In this document: in pieces, positions 46,245-59,694 of the stretch
Numbering within the stretch: position 1 is the stretch's first letter
Layout of the letters: each line of letters opens with the position of its first letter
Source: Polytrichum commune
Taxonomy: Eukaryota > Streptophyta > Polytrichopsida > Polytrichales > Polytrichaceae
DNA length: 64,000 bases
Assembly (NCBI GenBank): GCA_950295325.1
Contig: OX485809.1
Location: 22,272,144 to 22,336,143 of the forward strand
Direction: 5' to 3'
Made by a program: the position numbers and the translations under genes
The notes under the pieces: model-generated
Told to the model about the DNA's origin: nothing
Databases searched by the model: none
The model's input: the letters and a program-made list of their open reading frames with translations, nothing else

Positions 46245-49200
46245 GATCAAGCATGGCATATATTTTCAAGCTCCAAATTCAGAGTTGACCCTGAAGCTTG
46301 GGAGAAGGGTTTTATCACCAAGAGAATGGCGTTAGTTTTAGGACCATCCCTAATACCCTTTATTCTTGAAACCTAATTGGGTTAGAGAGAGAGAGAGAGA
46401 GAGATGATTTTTTCAAAACTTTTACAAAGTTTGAACTTCCTCTTTTCAGAGGCCAAATCCTTCAATATCTTCATCATTGCAATACAAGGGTGGGTGGGTG
46501 GGAGCATCCACTATACTCTTTCTATGTCTTTTGCATCTTCCTATTTGATAGCTAATCACATTTTGCACAAGCAAGTTACTTGCAAATATGCCTAATTGGA
46601 TGTGTTGTAACACATAGTCATTTTGTGTCATAATCTATCTTGCTTTGCAATAATATGCACCTTACTTAGAGTATTTGCTATCATGTGTATCCACCATCAA
46701 GTGTTTGATATTGACTGTCCCATGCTTTGGAAGCTAATCACCAACCTTCTTGCTTCTCTGCAAAGTACATCTAACTAATCCACCACATGTATGGGGTACT
46801 TACAAAGGAGATGTTCCTACTAACCTCAACCAATAAAAGTGCGTAAAATGTCATAATCATAATACATCACTGCATTGAATGTGTGAAGGGCCTGCCTCAC
46901 CTGTGCCCATGCAACCAACCAACAATTAATTGAGGATTTGGTTACGTACACGAGGTAAATAAGAGCAAGACCCAGTTGTTATCCATGTTGCACACACATA
47001 ATCCATTTCAAATGCACCAAAGTATTTCAAAATACAACACTCATTGTAAAACAACATATGGGTTTTCAAACATGTTCCTTGGCCATGATTGGGTTACTCC
47101 AAATAGAATACTCCTCTTGGTGATGAGCCCTAGTTTCTCTTACTCTTAGCACGCATTTATTACCCTAATGTGTATACACAAGGTCTGCCGCACCTCTCAC
47201 TTGCGTGAATAGTAAAAAAGAGTCTATTTTTAGGATTTTATTTTAGGGTTTATTTGGAGTTTTTACCTATGGTAAGTTCTCTTAGCCCTATATTTACCAT
47301 AGATTAGAGACGTGGGTCTCATCTATTACCCTGGTTACTTTACCCAGTTCATCACATCTTTGTTACATCCACCTCATGGTAAGTATGATTTTTTTTCCAT
47401 GTATGTACATTTAGGATCCTTTGAGTTTATAATCATTTGTTTTATAAAGATGATCATTGTTAGGTGCTTTAGTGTAAAAGCATATAATTGAAACTTTTTG
47501 TGTAACATGGCATTAAGAGAGAGCGAGAGAGAGAGAGAGCTCTCATTTTATATATTACAAAATAAATCAAGGAGAAAATAAAAACATAATCATATGTGAC
47601 ATTGATGATTAATTATGCCAAAAAAATCTCCCTAGACCTACCCAACACTGGTTCGTAGATATCGTGTTTGATTAACCCCTAAGGTAGATGGGTGTTATTT
47701 GGTCGCTTTCTATTGTCTACTACCCCATACTACTTGGATCACAAGGTTCAAATTCTTGTGCATCCACAAATCTATCTGAACAATCCATGATCAATCTCAT
47801 AACCTTTTGGAGCTTTGAATAATTTATTATTAATTATCAAAATCCACTAACAGTTTGGCATAGAAAGTCACATGGGTCCACAAGCTTTACAAAGGAAATC
47901 AATATCTTCACATCCCCCCCCCCCCCATATGTGTTGTGAACATTCGCCCATGCACCACCATAACCCCAAGCTTAACATGTTGGCTTTGGATCATCTACCA
48001 ATAAAACTTTGAACCCTTATAACTCTTACACATGGAACTCAAGTAAGACATAACTTAGTGTGTTGAAAACCTCTTTCAATCACCAACCAGATTCATCTAA
48101 ACTTCATTGAATCCAATAATACTATCTATCTATGTTCAGTAGTTTAAAGTTGACTATTTTAACACCCTCTACCATACTCCACAACTACGGCCACATTCAT
48201 ATGTTGGCCACATTCATATGTAACGTAGAATGTACAATGTTACCAACTCAACTAGATCATGTATCGGGCACTCTCCTCTTGCCCTTTACATAATTGGTTG
48301 GGTGGATCATTTAATTTGGGATACATTTGAGCACGTGTGTGCACTTGTGAATTGAGTGGGAAACGCCAATGCAATTTACTACTAGGTGTGTGGATGCTCA
48401 CCAACTATTGTGAATGAACTTGGCCGAGTCATCGATATTATTATTATTCTTATTATTATTACCAACTCTACGGCTCATGGTGTGGCCGCGACGTCACTCC
48501 ACCCTCCACATTTCTTCCTACTTTCATCATCTAACATCATAAGTGGTGGATATACTCATTGGAGACTTTTTTTCCATACTCATTTGAACTTGGACGAGAC
48601 ATAACCCAAAAGACACGATAAGTTGGTTGAAAGGTGCAATCCCGTTCATGTTTGGAAGGAAGAATTGGATGCATATGAGTTGGTTGTCCAACTTCCTTAC
48701 GCCGAGGGGCTAGTAAGAGCTAGCCATGCATTGGTCGTCAAGGTCAACTTCCATGGAGCATAAGCTAGACATGGCCATTTCGTTTACTTATCTTATGCCC
48801 CCTCCCTACTTGACTTTAGCTTAGCCTAAAAGTTGGTTCTAAAAACAAAGCCATCACACCATTGACATTATCTAGTGCTGAGTCTACTTGGCAAATGATG
48901 TGGCATGGTTTAACAGTGGAGGTTTTAAGCCTCAAGCACCGACCCTCCCATCGGTACCCAGACATGAGGCAAGAATGTAGGACCTTTAAAAGTGTCGCAT
49001 CCCGCCCTTGTGATTGGTTGCTTTTAGTCTTAGTTATAAGGGCACAAGGAGCTCCATTAACAAAAACCGATGGTAACATAGACAAGTAGTGAGGCATTTG
49101 GGGATGGGACAAAAACTATCCAACATTTCATTGCTTGGTAGATAAAACCATGAACATGTGTGAAAGCTACTTAACTAAAACCTATTTGAAATCTCCGGAG

Positions 49201-49439
49201 CAAGTTCTCGTAGGTGCATTGGGAGAGCGTGATGCCTCCGCTATAACCAAGGGAGCTTTACCCAGGTTTTAGGAAAAACTTTGGTTATTTGGTAAAGTCA
49301 GGTGGGGATGGGGCATTAGTCACACACCTATATTTGAGTAATATGTGTTTAGGTGTGGCTCCAAGAACGTATATGAAAAAAAATGTGTGTTTAAAACAAA
49401 TTGGATTACGTGTTTAAATTGTGATAATCATTCTAGGTT
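46245..49439. other. AT-rich, repeat-like, no gene recognised
   Basis: It may include decayed internal sequence of the LTR element, but no domain is visible. GA microsatellites lie at 46386-46403 and 47515-47540 and 13 C at 47914-47926. An ATT-rich run lies near 48437-48461. Confidence 0.4.
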
Positions 49440-49620
49440 CAACACTGAAACATAATTGGGGGAACCCATACAGCCATTTAATGAGCATGAGAATCTTCAC
49501 CTTGATAATGAATTTGATGATCTTTCCTCTAAGCTCCATAATTAATGAGGAAAGTGGCTACGGTCTCAATTTGAATTTGCTAACCATTTCGTACTAATCG
49601 TGTGCTTTATGTCCTAGGAG
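49440..49620 (-). mobile_element. Fossil LTR-family fragment, inverted
   Basis: The reverse complement (ATTAGTACGAAATGGTTAGC and AAGATTCTCATGCTCATTAA) resembles 45755-45900. It is a short, old fragment. Confidence 0.4.
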
Positions 49621-52471
49621 ATATGGGCTATATAGAAGCAGTAATCATTGAACACCCATCTACCTTATAAGGAATTTCGGGGGTGCACATATAGTTGAAA
49701 TAAATAAAAAATAACATGTTGCGCCGCCCTTAAATATTTAACCTTAACCTCTGTTGACCTCTTTCATGAACTAGCAATCCCCCAACATGAACTTAAACAC
49801 TCATGGAACATATTTCCCTCAACGCCATTAAATACCTTACATACATAGTTCTTAATAAACGGGAGCTAGAAAACAACAACCCCCGGTCCCCCTCGACTAA
49901 AATAGAACACCCCAATCATGCCCACTTCTTCATAAGTCCACCTATTGAAAATAGGTATTAAACCATCTTCCTCTTACATTTTCTTACAGAGAGGTATCAA
50001 AGATGGCCAATGGACCAACTTCACATCGGCAGTAGCTGAAACTCTTTTTGTTTGTTTTTAAATTTTCTTCTACCCCTATGTACAAAAGTCTCAACCCACC
50101 AAAAAATGATATACATAAAAATTAAAAAAGTAAGTACTAGCCTCAAGTAATTTACACAAGTTGACAAAAAAATGGTAAATAATAAATTTAGTGGTTGGTG
50201 ATTTAAGTAATTATTGATGAAATCATATAACACCATTTCATCCAATGGATGAAGCTCATAGAAATTAGTGCCAACTAACTCATTCAACCAAAGCCACATG
50301 TTTCCTACTTTGAGATGCATTTCGTAGACTCTTCTTAGGTACAAAGTTGGTATCAAGTCTTTGTAGTCAATAGCTTGGCCTTCTTGCTACGTTTACGCTT
50401 TCTTACTTGATCAACTACATATAGCATTTCACATGACGGGCCGTTTCCTATGGATAGACTATGCGGGTCATGGAGGAGGAATTAATGACCCACTCCTCAA
50501 TGCATTGTAGCCATTTGTACCAGTGTCCAAATCTTATTGGATTAGAAATGACCTAGTACATGTATTTTGTATCCCCTACACTTTTGTGCACCCACGTGGG
50601 CAAATACAACCAATGAAGTGTGCACCTCCTGGGATAAGACACCATGAGACAAGTTTTGATTTCATGACAATGCCTATGAAAGCTCAAGCCCTGAAAGAAA
50701 TCCTAATAACATAGGTCCTCAACAATACAAGAGGTCCTTTGACCATACCACCTTATTATGGAATGAATAAAATTGATCAAATGGAGGATTAAATGAAAAT
50801 ATGAATTTTATTTTCATATTTGTAAAATAACATGGTAAGAAAGCAATGCTCTTTGTGAAAACTAACAGCAATACATAATTCCAAACTATAAACCACAGTA
50901 ATACGCGTCAAGGGTGTTGCACATCAATGTTCCTAAATGCATCACTAACACACCATGTGTGGGTTCAGGGTACAGTGGGGTTTTGGAGGCTGCTGTAGGG
51001 CACATTGTTTGAGCATCGTCTACACAAACTACAAGGGTAAAGTCTGCGTAAGAAATAGTTTCACTTGTAAGTGACCTAAAACCAACATCTATATATGATG
51101 TTTGAAGGGCGTTACATCTTCAGTAGTGTGAAGAAAGTGTACAAGATTTCTAGATGTTGGTTCTAGGTAGACTTGCCTTTAACCTACAGGTTTCAACTGA
51201 ACAAAGTGTAACTGCAGAGATAAATAACAGAGTACCTGAGAGATAACAACATGCAAGTTTATTGAATGCGAAACACTCAGCTTTAACCTCTGTTTGCAAA
51301 AATTGGACAGTCCCTAATGACGGAAGTGTCGAGCTCGAGACATAATTCTTACTGATGCCTGTAACCTGTAGTGAGTACGCCTAACAAAATAACACTGGGA
51401 TACTTGCACTAAACCTGAACCTAAATATTCATGTGCCTTCTACAACTTTGACAGATCCTACACAATACACTGATAAGTGGACATTTCATGGTGGAGTGGT
51501 GCTACTAATACTTACAAATCTTTCTCCTAATATCTACTTGACCTGGGGGACGCATAATACCAATTAGCAATTCAAATCTGCACAATCGTCAAAGTCACCC
51601 ACAATAAAGTTTGTTACCACCAAGCCTTCCTGAGCTGATAACTTACGAAATCCATTGCAGAAGTGCAGAGTCCTGCATTCAAAGTCCTCTGTCCAGCTTT
51701 TGCAGTATCAGAAAGGTCCACTGTAATCTTCAAATCTTCACCTCTTCGTCCTTACCTTGTGTGTATTACGGGCACTTGCTCGCCCATGGTTTCCTGCACC
51801 TTTGATTTTCCCTGATAAGTCGTCAGCCACTATGCTTTACCATGAGATCACATTGAGCACCCAGAATTCTTCAATTCCACCATCACATTCTAATATGTAA
51901 CTTGCAAAGGAACGATGTTGGCTTGTGTAAAGACTTGAGAACAAAACATGGACAGAACGAGATGCTGGTTTTCTCAGATGCTGTAAGAAAAGAACAGGGT
52001 GAAGGAAATGAACACACTCAGCCTAAATAATTGAACTTCTCAACCATCACGTGACGAATGAAGAGAAAAACGAAAAGAACAAAGAAAATGTCAAGATTAT
52101 GAAATTTTCAATGTACTATAAAAGTCGAGTTATCTTGCATCCAGCATCAATTGCGTGTACCTCAAGGTGAACTACTACTAAGCCGTAAGAAGTCTAAGAA
52201 TGTAAAGTTCAGAATTGAATCTGTTTTGACAGGGTCCATTCTTACCTACAGGAATATCTGAACATCACTGACTCCACAAGAAGTGGCATATAGATTCATA
52301 AACCTCTCTATAATTGCAACATCTACTATGAACAGGTCTAAAGGCTTATCCAGCTAATGCAGTCCTGTATGCAATATCTTACTACATTATCAAAGTATTG
52401 AAATAAGACTATCTGCTATACAATTTAAACCATGCACTGAACCTTCAACATTCTTTGTCAAACTTCCAGTT
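49621..52471. other. Intergenic and MLF 3' flank
   Basis: No gene was recognised on either strand. A short AATATGAATTTTATTTTCATATTT inverted repeat (kept as a description of 50797-50820) may fold. From about 50900 base composition becomes less repeat-like, as expected downstream of the MLF gene. Confidence 0.4.
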
Positions 52472-55400
52472 TTAGTTTGAGGGCCAACCCCCATTGGCAT
52501 GGCCGATTGTTGGAAGAGCTGCACGCGAACGACTTCCAGATCCTGCAACAAAATGCCCTTATGAAATCAGATCTCATTATTGAGTAACTAATTGCTGAGA
52601 TTTAACATTACCATCAAATGCAATGAAGGATGAACCCAATAGGCAAGCCACCAATGTTAACAAGAGCCGCAAGAAATCCAGAAGTAATGCAAGGGGAGGT
52701 ACAAACTGATAACACGAAATCTATTTTGTACCATGAAAGCACAATGTCATAACCATGGCCCTTCCTAGCAAATGAAGATAACAAGTCTTGACACAGTCGT
52801 TAAGAATTATGGGGAATATCAATGGGACAAGGAGGGATCCTTTCCCAAGCTCCAAGACATTCACAAGTAGTTATATTGTCATGCCTTTGATGCTCCAATG
52901 AGAAACACTACAAGATTGGTTAAAGAAACTCTTAGAGAGAATTAAGATGAAACGCTCCAAAAGACCTAAAGTTCAGGGTTGCAAAGCCAAATCAACAGCA
53001 TAACAGGTCATTGACAAAACAGGATTAACAACACAATCTACCAGTTACTCCACAACATTTGTGTAGTAGTGTTATCTCAATAAAAATATGAGCGAACAAA
53101 TGTCCACTCAAAATTGTGGATGCAGCAGAGACCAGTAGATTTCCAAAAAAATTGATATACAGACAGATGCAATTGAGTTTACCTACCCCCAATTGTGCTA
53201 GATCCATGAATGCTGAAAGAACATAGAAAAGCTACACTCTATGTATATACAGAATCCTACTCCAGGAAGTGAATGTTCCAAGAGCAGAGAGCAAGTCCTG
53301 GATGAGACTATGAGACGGAGACCAAGAATTTGTCATAATCCTAACAACAACATAAAGCTAGTCTTTCTCGAAGAATGTGAGTAACACGGTTTATTTGCAA
53401 AGTCTCTTCCTCTCAGGAACTATGTTCAAGTTTTCAAGCGCCCCTCTCAAAGGAGGAGACGTACTACCATGGGCACTACCAATGGTGTGAGGTCGATTCA
53501 AGTTCCATTGTGGCAGATTCTTTGACTTTTCTTCCCAAGTTCGATCAAATTCTGGTACTTCCTCTGCACAAATTCAACAAAATTAAGAAAGAAAGAAAAC
53601 TGTCAAAAAGTAGATGAAAAGATTGAGTTGTACAAGAATACACACTGTAGGGGTTTCATAAGCTTCAATACTACATTATGATGTCATTCATATGTAGCCC
53701 TAATGACTGTTAAAACCCTGAGCTATGCACCTGAAATACAAAATACGCTGAGAAAGAATAGAGATCAAGAGCACAAAATGTACCAGTACTGAATGCATTT
53801 GAACATTTTATAACATATAATTGTGTCAAATGATCCAGCTACGTAGAATCCACAATAAACACCCCCATACATCCACCAGTATTAGTCATTTGGTCATTAA
53901 CTTTTGGAAGAGGTTTTTGAAGCTGCACATGACCTGTTGATCCCATTAACTAAACTGCCTACGTCTAGGTAGCTTAGAATACACGTACCTTCTCGCAGGT
54001 TGTGGAGCGCTTCCATGGCTGATTCACGACCTTCAGAATTTCGCTTTCTTAAGATTGACCGTCCCTGTTGGATATACAGTTAATAGACCTCTAAATAGAC
54101 TACAAGCGGCTGTATTTCACCATTTAGAGTATAGAAACATACTACACATTAATTCAAACCCAATGTTCTGAATGTCACAGGGACATTTATAATCTTTTGG
54201 GTAACTCTAAACACAAGTATGTTAGCCTCAAAAGTGACATAATATCAAAGCTTACTACCTTGTCACCAAGGCCCCTGGAAATGCGTTTAAGTTCATGACC
54301 AGCTGTGGAATCCTTCTCTTGAAACTCCTCCTCTACGACCTGAAACCAACACACACAAAAAGATGTTTAACCATCGATCTATAAGTCTCATTAGATTGGC
54401 TTCGCAACAGAACTGGCTTTCTTACAGCTTAATTTATCCATGAACTACAGCAGAAGTACCCTTGTTGCATAATAAAAAAAGCTCTAAAAACTGTGAGGAT
54501 AAATACTTACTCCATCTGGACCCATACGTCTCATTGCTGAGGATGAGTAATAGGTTCCATTTGGGCCCCCATACGAAACAGATGAGCTTTGAAAACTGTA
54601 AGCCCGGGCACCATTGTTCTGTGGCATGGAAAGAGGGCCTAGCTGCCTTGACACATTACGGGGTTGGTGTGGCCGTTCTTCTGCTACTGCAATAATTTCC
54701 AATCACAAGATCTCAGCATAGAGGTCACTGTTACACCACAGCTAAAACCTTGAAAAAAAAGAGGACTTCCAGCAATATCTGTCTCAAAATAAAGTTCCAG
54801 GGATGATGTCCATACAATAATGAAGAAAAAGAAAATTTGACATCTGGTGACACTAGCACATTCAAGTTAGCAGTCACCAGAGGCAAACCTAATGGTGCAA
54901 CAGCAGTGTTCAAAAATTGCTACCTCGTTGAAATATCTACCTAGTATAGTTTGTGTCTCAGCTGGACTGACATGGTTGATAAAAAGGCATGGGGCACACC
55001 TGGCCTGACATCATCATCAGGGTGCTCAACAATGGGTTCTTGAGCTGAGTGTGATGAGACCCGACGTTCAACATCGTCACCAACGTCATCATCGTCATCC
55101 TCCAGCTCCACTACAACAGGGTCTCGTTGGTGCACTTGCTGTCAAATTTATACACAAGAAACATCAGTTCCAAATCCTTACTTAAACATGAGGGTTCCAA
55201 ATCCTTACATGTAATATGTGTCATGCTGAGGGCAAGTTTATGACACATATTACATGACAAAATCTTCCTGATATTTGAGGATCTGAGGACTAACTACATA
55301 GGGAACTTTGAAAACCTTGATAGGAGAAAATATAGTGTAAAAGAGATCGAATACATATATTGTACTAAGTCCCCAAAACTTCAACCATTTCAATACTTTG

Positions 55401-58400
55401 TATGAAAGCCACAAGGTTAGTCTGTGCAACTTAACACAATCCAAAGTTCATCCATTACATAGTACAATGACATCACTGGAAGAAAATAAAGAACAGATTA
55501 AAGACATGCTGGAAGCGACCACATACCCTGTTACAATGTAAGACTGCATAACAGTTTAAACTATAACATGTACATTTTGTGCCCTGAAAATAAATAGATA
55601 GGAAGATGTAACCTAACATCCTCAGGGACCAATCCTCCCCTGCAATTACAAGTTATTAACAGCTGGACCTCATCAGTGAACGGATGACTACAAAACACTT
55701 TGCAAACCTTTTTTTGTAGTCATTGATAGAGTAGAGAACGAAAAGTTTGCCATCAAAAGAAAAATATTGAAAGAAAGAGGGTGCATTTCTGCAATCAACA
55801 GGGGTGGCTATACATAAGAGACAAGATTGTGGCAGATAAGGACTTGCCTAACTTCATAAAAGAAACTACACTTCGTTGTCACCAAACACTTGATTACATA
55901 TTCATTACATATACCCCGAACCCACCCACTAGATCTCATACACGTGTCCACATAAAGCGAATAACAAGAGTCCCTATAAACTGGAAACAGATCCAACAGA
56001 AGAAAGATGCTTGTCCAACAAAGTGATTGGCCTACTTGGTGTGTTGTGACAAAACCATGAAGGAAAATGCTTGCTTCTCTTGGTCTCCTACCTAAATTGC
56101 ACGAAGTCGGTGATGTATAGAGTGTTGTTGGTGGGGCCAAGCACACAGCCAACACCAAAAGGGCAATGAAAAGAACAAGTGCAATGCCAAAAATTGAAGT
56201 TACTGGTAGACTCAACAGACTTTTTCAAGACTAACTTACCTGTAGGGCGTGTAAAACATATTAAAACCCAGCATTAGAGCGTACTTTCCTGGAACTACAA
56301 GCAGAGGAAACTCCATACTTAAGCATGCAAGTTGTGGCAAGCCCAGGCAATACACAGAAGAAATAGCATGAATACTCTCTGTGAAGCCACAACAGATTAA
56401 GAATGAAAGTACCAGGACACTTAGTAGGTCTGCCATGTAAAGACGCACTAGAGATAAATGTGTATACCGAATAAGGATTTTTTTGAAATCGTCCCCTGTG
56501 AAGTTTTCCTCTTGCTTCACGTGGCAGCACTCGGCGTGGCTTGCATTTGGTTAATGAATGCGACCTAGTGAAAGGTCTTTTGAAGCCTGCACGGCATTTG
56601 GTTTTTGCTCGAGAAGGTTTTTTCCTTTTCAACCTTCTCTGCAGACCAAAATAACCAATTTTTCTTTTAAGATGATGTTATTCTCTCCCAGAAAAAGCTT
56701 GTAACCTCTTCCAAATGGAGGGCATGTGGCATCTATGTCCTATCATAACAAGGGCGTGTTTCTGTAGAGATGCAGAAACAGAACGTTGATGCCATCTTGG
56801 TACCAAGTGGGAAGTGTATTTTCGAAACATTCATAGCTATACATTTCCCTTTCCATTTTATAAATTGTGTGGGATGTCTTCCCAAAAATACTGTTTATGG
56901 AGAAAAAGCTGCGCCATACATTATTGATGACATCAACATTCCGTTTCCATTGATAAACCCTAAGAAATATAGTTCTCGACAGAAGCTAGATCGTCTAGAG
57001 TTCCAGGTATTTATATGTCTAGAAATAAAATCTATAAATGCTCAGAACTTCGACAGTTGTTTCCTAAAATGGACACATGAACTGCAGGAAAAAATCAACA
57101 TCGCACATCTGACTGGACATATCAGTCTACTTTATAAATCATGGTACACAGCGAAGGTATGCCAATACATTCATGACTACTTCCAATCCCCACTTATAAA
57201 CAGGTACCTTCATGAAAGACTTGAAGTCTGTAATATATACTTCTTAACGTGAAAGAGTCGAGAAATAAACATCAGCACCAAGAAATATTTAAGTAGTTAC
57301 AAAATATTTAAGTATTCTAGGTGCACCACCCAAGGTTGAAATAAGGCGGCCAACAGCAACAAGATCATGAGACAACTGAACTACTGATCGTCATTCAAAG
57401 TATCAAAATACTTGGAGGCCAGATACATTCCCCGATGCGCAAAAGATACAGAGAACAAAATGCTGCAATGCTAATGGTGCATTCATATCGATACTAGATT
57501 TTGTGGAATACTCCAAACGCTTAGACTCAAAACACAAGTGACTAGCACTCGAGAGAAAAATATCCAGAGATTGATTCATAGCATGAAAGTACTCTATTCT
57601 GTAATATCCTCACACACAATCTAACGCAGTCAAAACTAGCACAGGGCGGTCAAAATTGGAGGGGACATCAGCACACGAAATAACGTGTTTCGCAAGGGGT
57701 TCATACCATACCGACTTGGCATCATTCCAAATGCCATAACCGTTTCTGCAATGGTATGGTCAAGTATATTCATCAAATTAACCATCGTGGTTAAACATGT
57801 CAATTCTGCTGGACTCTCTCTCCATGACAGAGACTTCAGTGCCCTATCCTTCCTAAATAGAGGGATACAAATCGCAAACACAACCGGATGATATTAAAAA
57901 TCTGGCAAGAAAAAATGCAATTATGCAGTTGTCGACAACAGAAGGAAAGAAGACGTACAGCAGGGTTATAAAGAAATCGGCACAATGGCTGGGATGTGCA
58001 AAACAAAACTCACAAGAACATATGCAGACGCCAAACAGCAGGTTAAGGTCAAGTAATTCAGCACTTTAACCATCGTGGTTACACGTGTCAATTCTACTAG
58101 ACTCTTTCTCCATGACAAAGACTTCAGTGCCATATGTACCTACACAGAGGGACACAAATTCGCACACACAACAGCATACGCACGGAAGAGGTTTAACGTG
58201 ATTTGAGAATTTGGCAAAGAAAACTACAATTACCGACAAAGAGGGGAAAAAAATGGGACATACTGCAGGATTATGAGGCCGGTGGTCAATATATCCAGCA
58301 GTTCGGGGAGGAGGACGTTGCTGATATTGCTGTTGCCGGTCCCCAAAGAATCCAAACCCTTCGCCGCCTAACAACCCCCCTCCTGCTGTCTGGCCGAAGA

Positions 58401-58599
58401 AGCTACCGAGCGGCTGAGTAAAGAACGGGTCATTGAAGAAAGGATCGTTGTCAAACACATCAAAAATGCTGTTGCCACGGCCTGATCCCCCTCCTCCCAT
58501 GCCGAACCCCATGCCGAAATTGGCAAACGGGTCTGGGAATCCTCCAAACCGCCCTGCTGCTGCTCCCTCGCGGCGGTTGCCGCGCCCTCCCGATGCCAT
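52472..58599 (-). CDS. Myeloid leukemia factor (MLF)-like protein, seven exons
   Basis: MLF-family proteins are small regulators related to animal MLF1; the plant function is poorly defined. Minus-strand exons: 58599-58264, 55138-55000, 54686-54511, 54339-54259, 54064-53989, 53563-53468, 52542-52472; 324 residues. Exon 1 is Gly/Phe-rich (FGGFPDPFANFGMGFGMGGG, FDVFDNDPFFNDPFF). Exon 2 is acidic (VVVELEDDDDDVGDD and VEHPDDD). Exon 3 has the family core SFQSSSVSYGGPNGTYYSSS, MRRMGPDG. Exon 4 has HELKRISRGLGDKG and exon 5 SILRKRNSEGRES plus MEALHNL. Exon 6 has FDRTWEEKSKNLPQW. If exon 6 is not spliced at 53468 it reads on to a TAA at 53391 (326 residues). The spliced end (SGSRSRAALPTIGHA) resembles the basic ALP-type tail I recall from other plant MLFs, so I prefer it. 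Intron 1 is 3.1 kb. Confidence 0.85.
56770..57252 (+). CDS. Antisense open frame inside MLF intron 1, unrecognised
   Basis: A 160-codon frame with an ATG lies entirely within MLF intron 1 on the opposite strand. Residue composition looks protein-like, with Cys and aromatic residues spread through it (FHFINCVGCLP, KWTHELQEKINIAHLTGHIS). No family is recognised. A frame this long can arise by chance in 128 kb of six-frame search, so support is weak. Confidence 0.2.
   Translation: MQKQNVDAILVPSGKCIFETFIAIHFPFHFINCVGCLPKNTVYGEKAAPYIIDDINIPFPLINPKKYSSRQKLDRLEFQVFICLEIKSINAQNFDSCFLKWTHELQEKINIAHLTGHISLLYKSWYTAKVCQYIHDYFQSPLINRYLHERLEVCNIYFLT
57778..58271 (-). repeat. Duplication of the MLF exon 1 donor region
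   Basis: Two ~190-bp units, 57778-57968 and 58068-58271, share CCATCGTGGTTA, TCCATGACA.AGACTTCAGTG and GGGA.ACAAAT blocks. The right unit contains the end of exon 1 (CATAATCCTGCA then GTATGT). The left unit contains TATAACCCTGCT then GTACGT, a good decoy donor at 57959/57958, 305 bp downstream of the real one. Confidence 0.85.
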
Positions 58600-59394
58600 T
58601 ACTTCACTAAATTTGGGCAAATTTGGGCCACCGATGAACGGCTCCCCTCAGCCTATACAAGGCGCGCGATGGTGTGACCACCTGCAGTGCACTATGGATT
58701 GGATTACCATCGGAGCTGCGATCAGGGTTGCAACAATCTGGGGTTTGCAAATAGAGAGAGAGGGAAGAGAGAGAGAAGAGAGAGGGCCAAAGAAGACGAA
58801 GCAGGACGTCGCTTGGGATTGAAGCCTCGTGGCAGCCACGTGGTGGTCTCCTGTTCGCCACTTCTCCCACCGTAAACGTAGGGCCAGCCACGCAAATTTT
58901 CGGGCAGCCCGTTCTTCTGATGAAGCTTCTGGATGTACAATGAAATGAAGCTGATTTCAAAGTCCGGGAAGCCGAAAAAGGCTAATGGGATTGGCCTACA
59001 TTGACACAGCAGGCCTCATAAAATTAGGCGTTCGCATAAATTGAATATATTAGATTAATTCATGTGCGCCGTGCCCCTAGGGCGCTTGAATTAGGCATTT
59101 TTAAAGAAATGTTTGGGCAGTGCTCGGAATTGGACAACTTGAGTGTGTTTCGTATGGCGTTGTGTGTGGTGTGTTTTGTTGTGTGAGAAGGCTCTGATTA
59201 GCGCAGACGACCGTCAGGAGCACGAACTACGCATCGGACTACGCAGACTCGTCGTCAAGACGTGCCTTGAACATTTTCAAAAAAAATTCTTAATTTATGC
59301 GCAATTGTTTTATGCAATTTATGTGCTTATTTATAAAATGCCTAATTTAATGAGGCATGTTGATACAGTATCTACATTGATATGTGCAATTAGG

Positions 59395-59431
<37 letters not shown>

Positions 59432-59694
59432 GCTTATGTAATTAGATTGACCGTTCACCCATGCAAGTTATCTTGGTTAAAAAGCAAATCACGAAAACAT
59501 ATGAATTTTCTTATACATTCATATAACAACCACATATAGCATTATTTTATTTTATTATAAAATTGTCATATCTTTTGTTATTGTGGTCATAAATATTTAA
59601 AATAATGTGGAATGTTGATAAACTAATGTTTGTCCACCTAATTTCACATCTTAGTGTAGCTTACATGGATGGAAGGAATTGCTCTAGTCCTTGT
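58600..59694. other. MLF promoter and leader, then AT-rich spacer
   Basis: A GA-rich stretch at 58751-58790 (CT-rich on the MLF strand) fits a pyrimidine-patch leader. A TC run followed by a TA run lies at 59397-59431. No clear TATA box was fixed. The frame 59143-59445 runs into the microsatellite and is not supported. Confidence 0.5.

Noticed and set aside
49985-50000. GGTATCAAAG resembling a retrotransposon primer-binding site
   Set aside because: It matches initiator tRNA poorly and no LTR-like sequence ends next to it.
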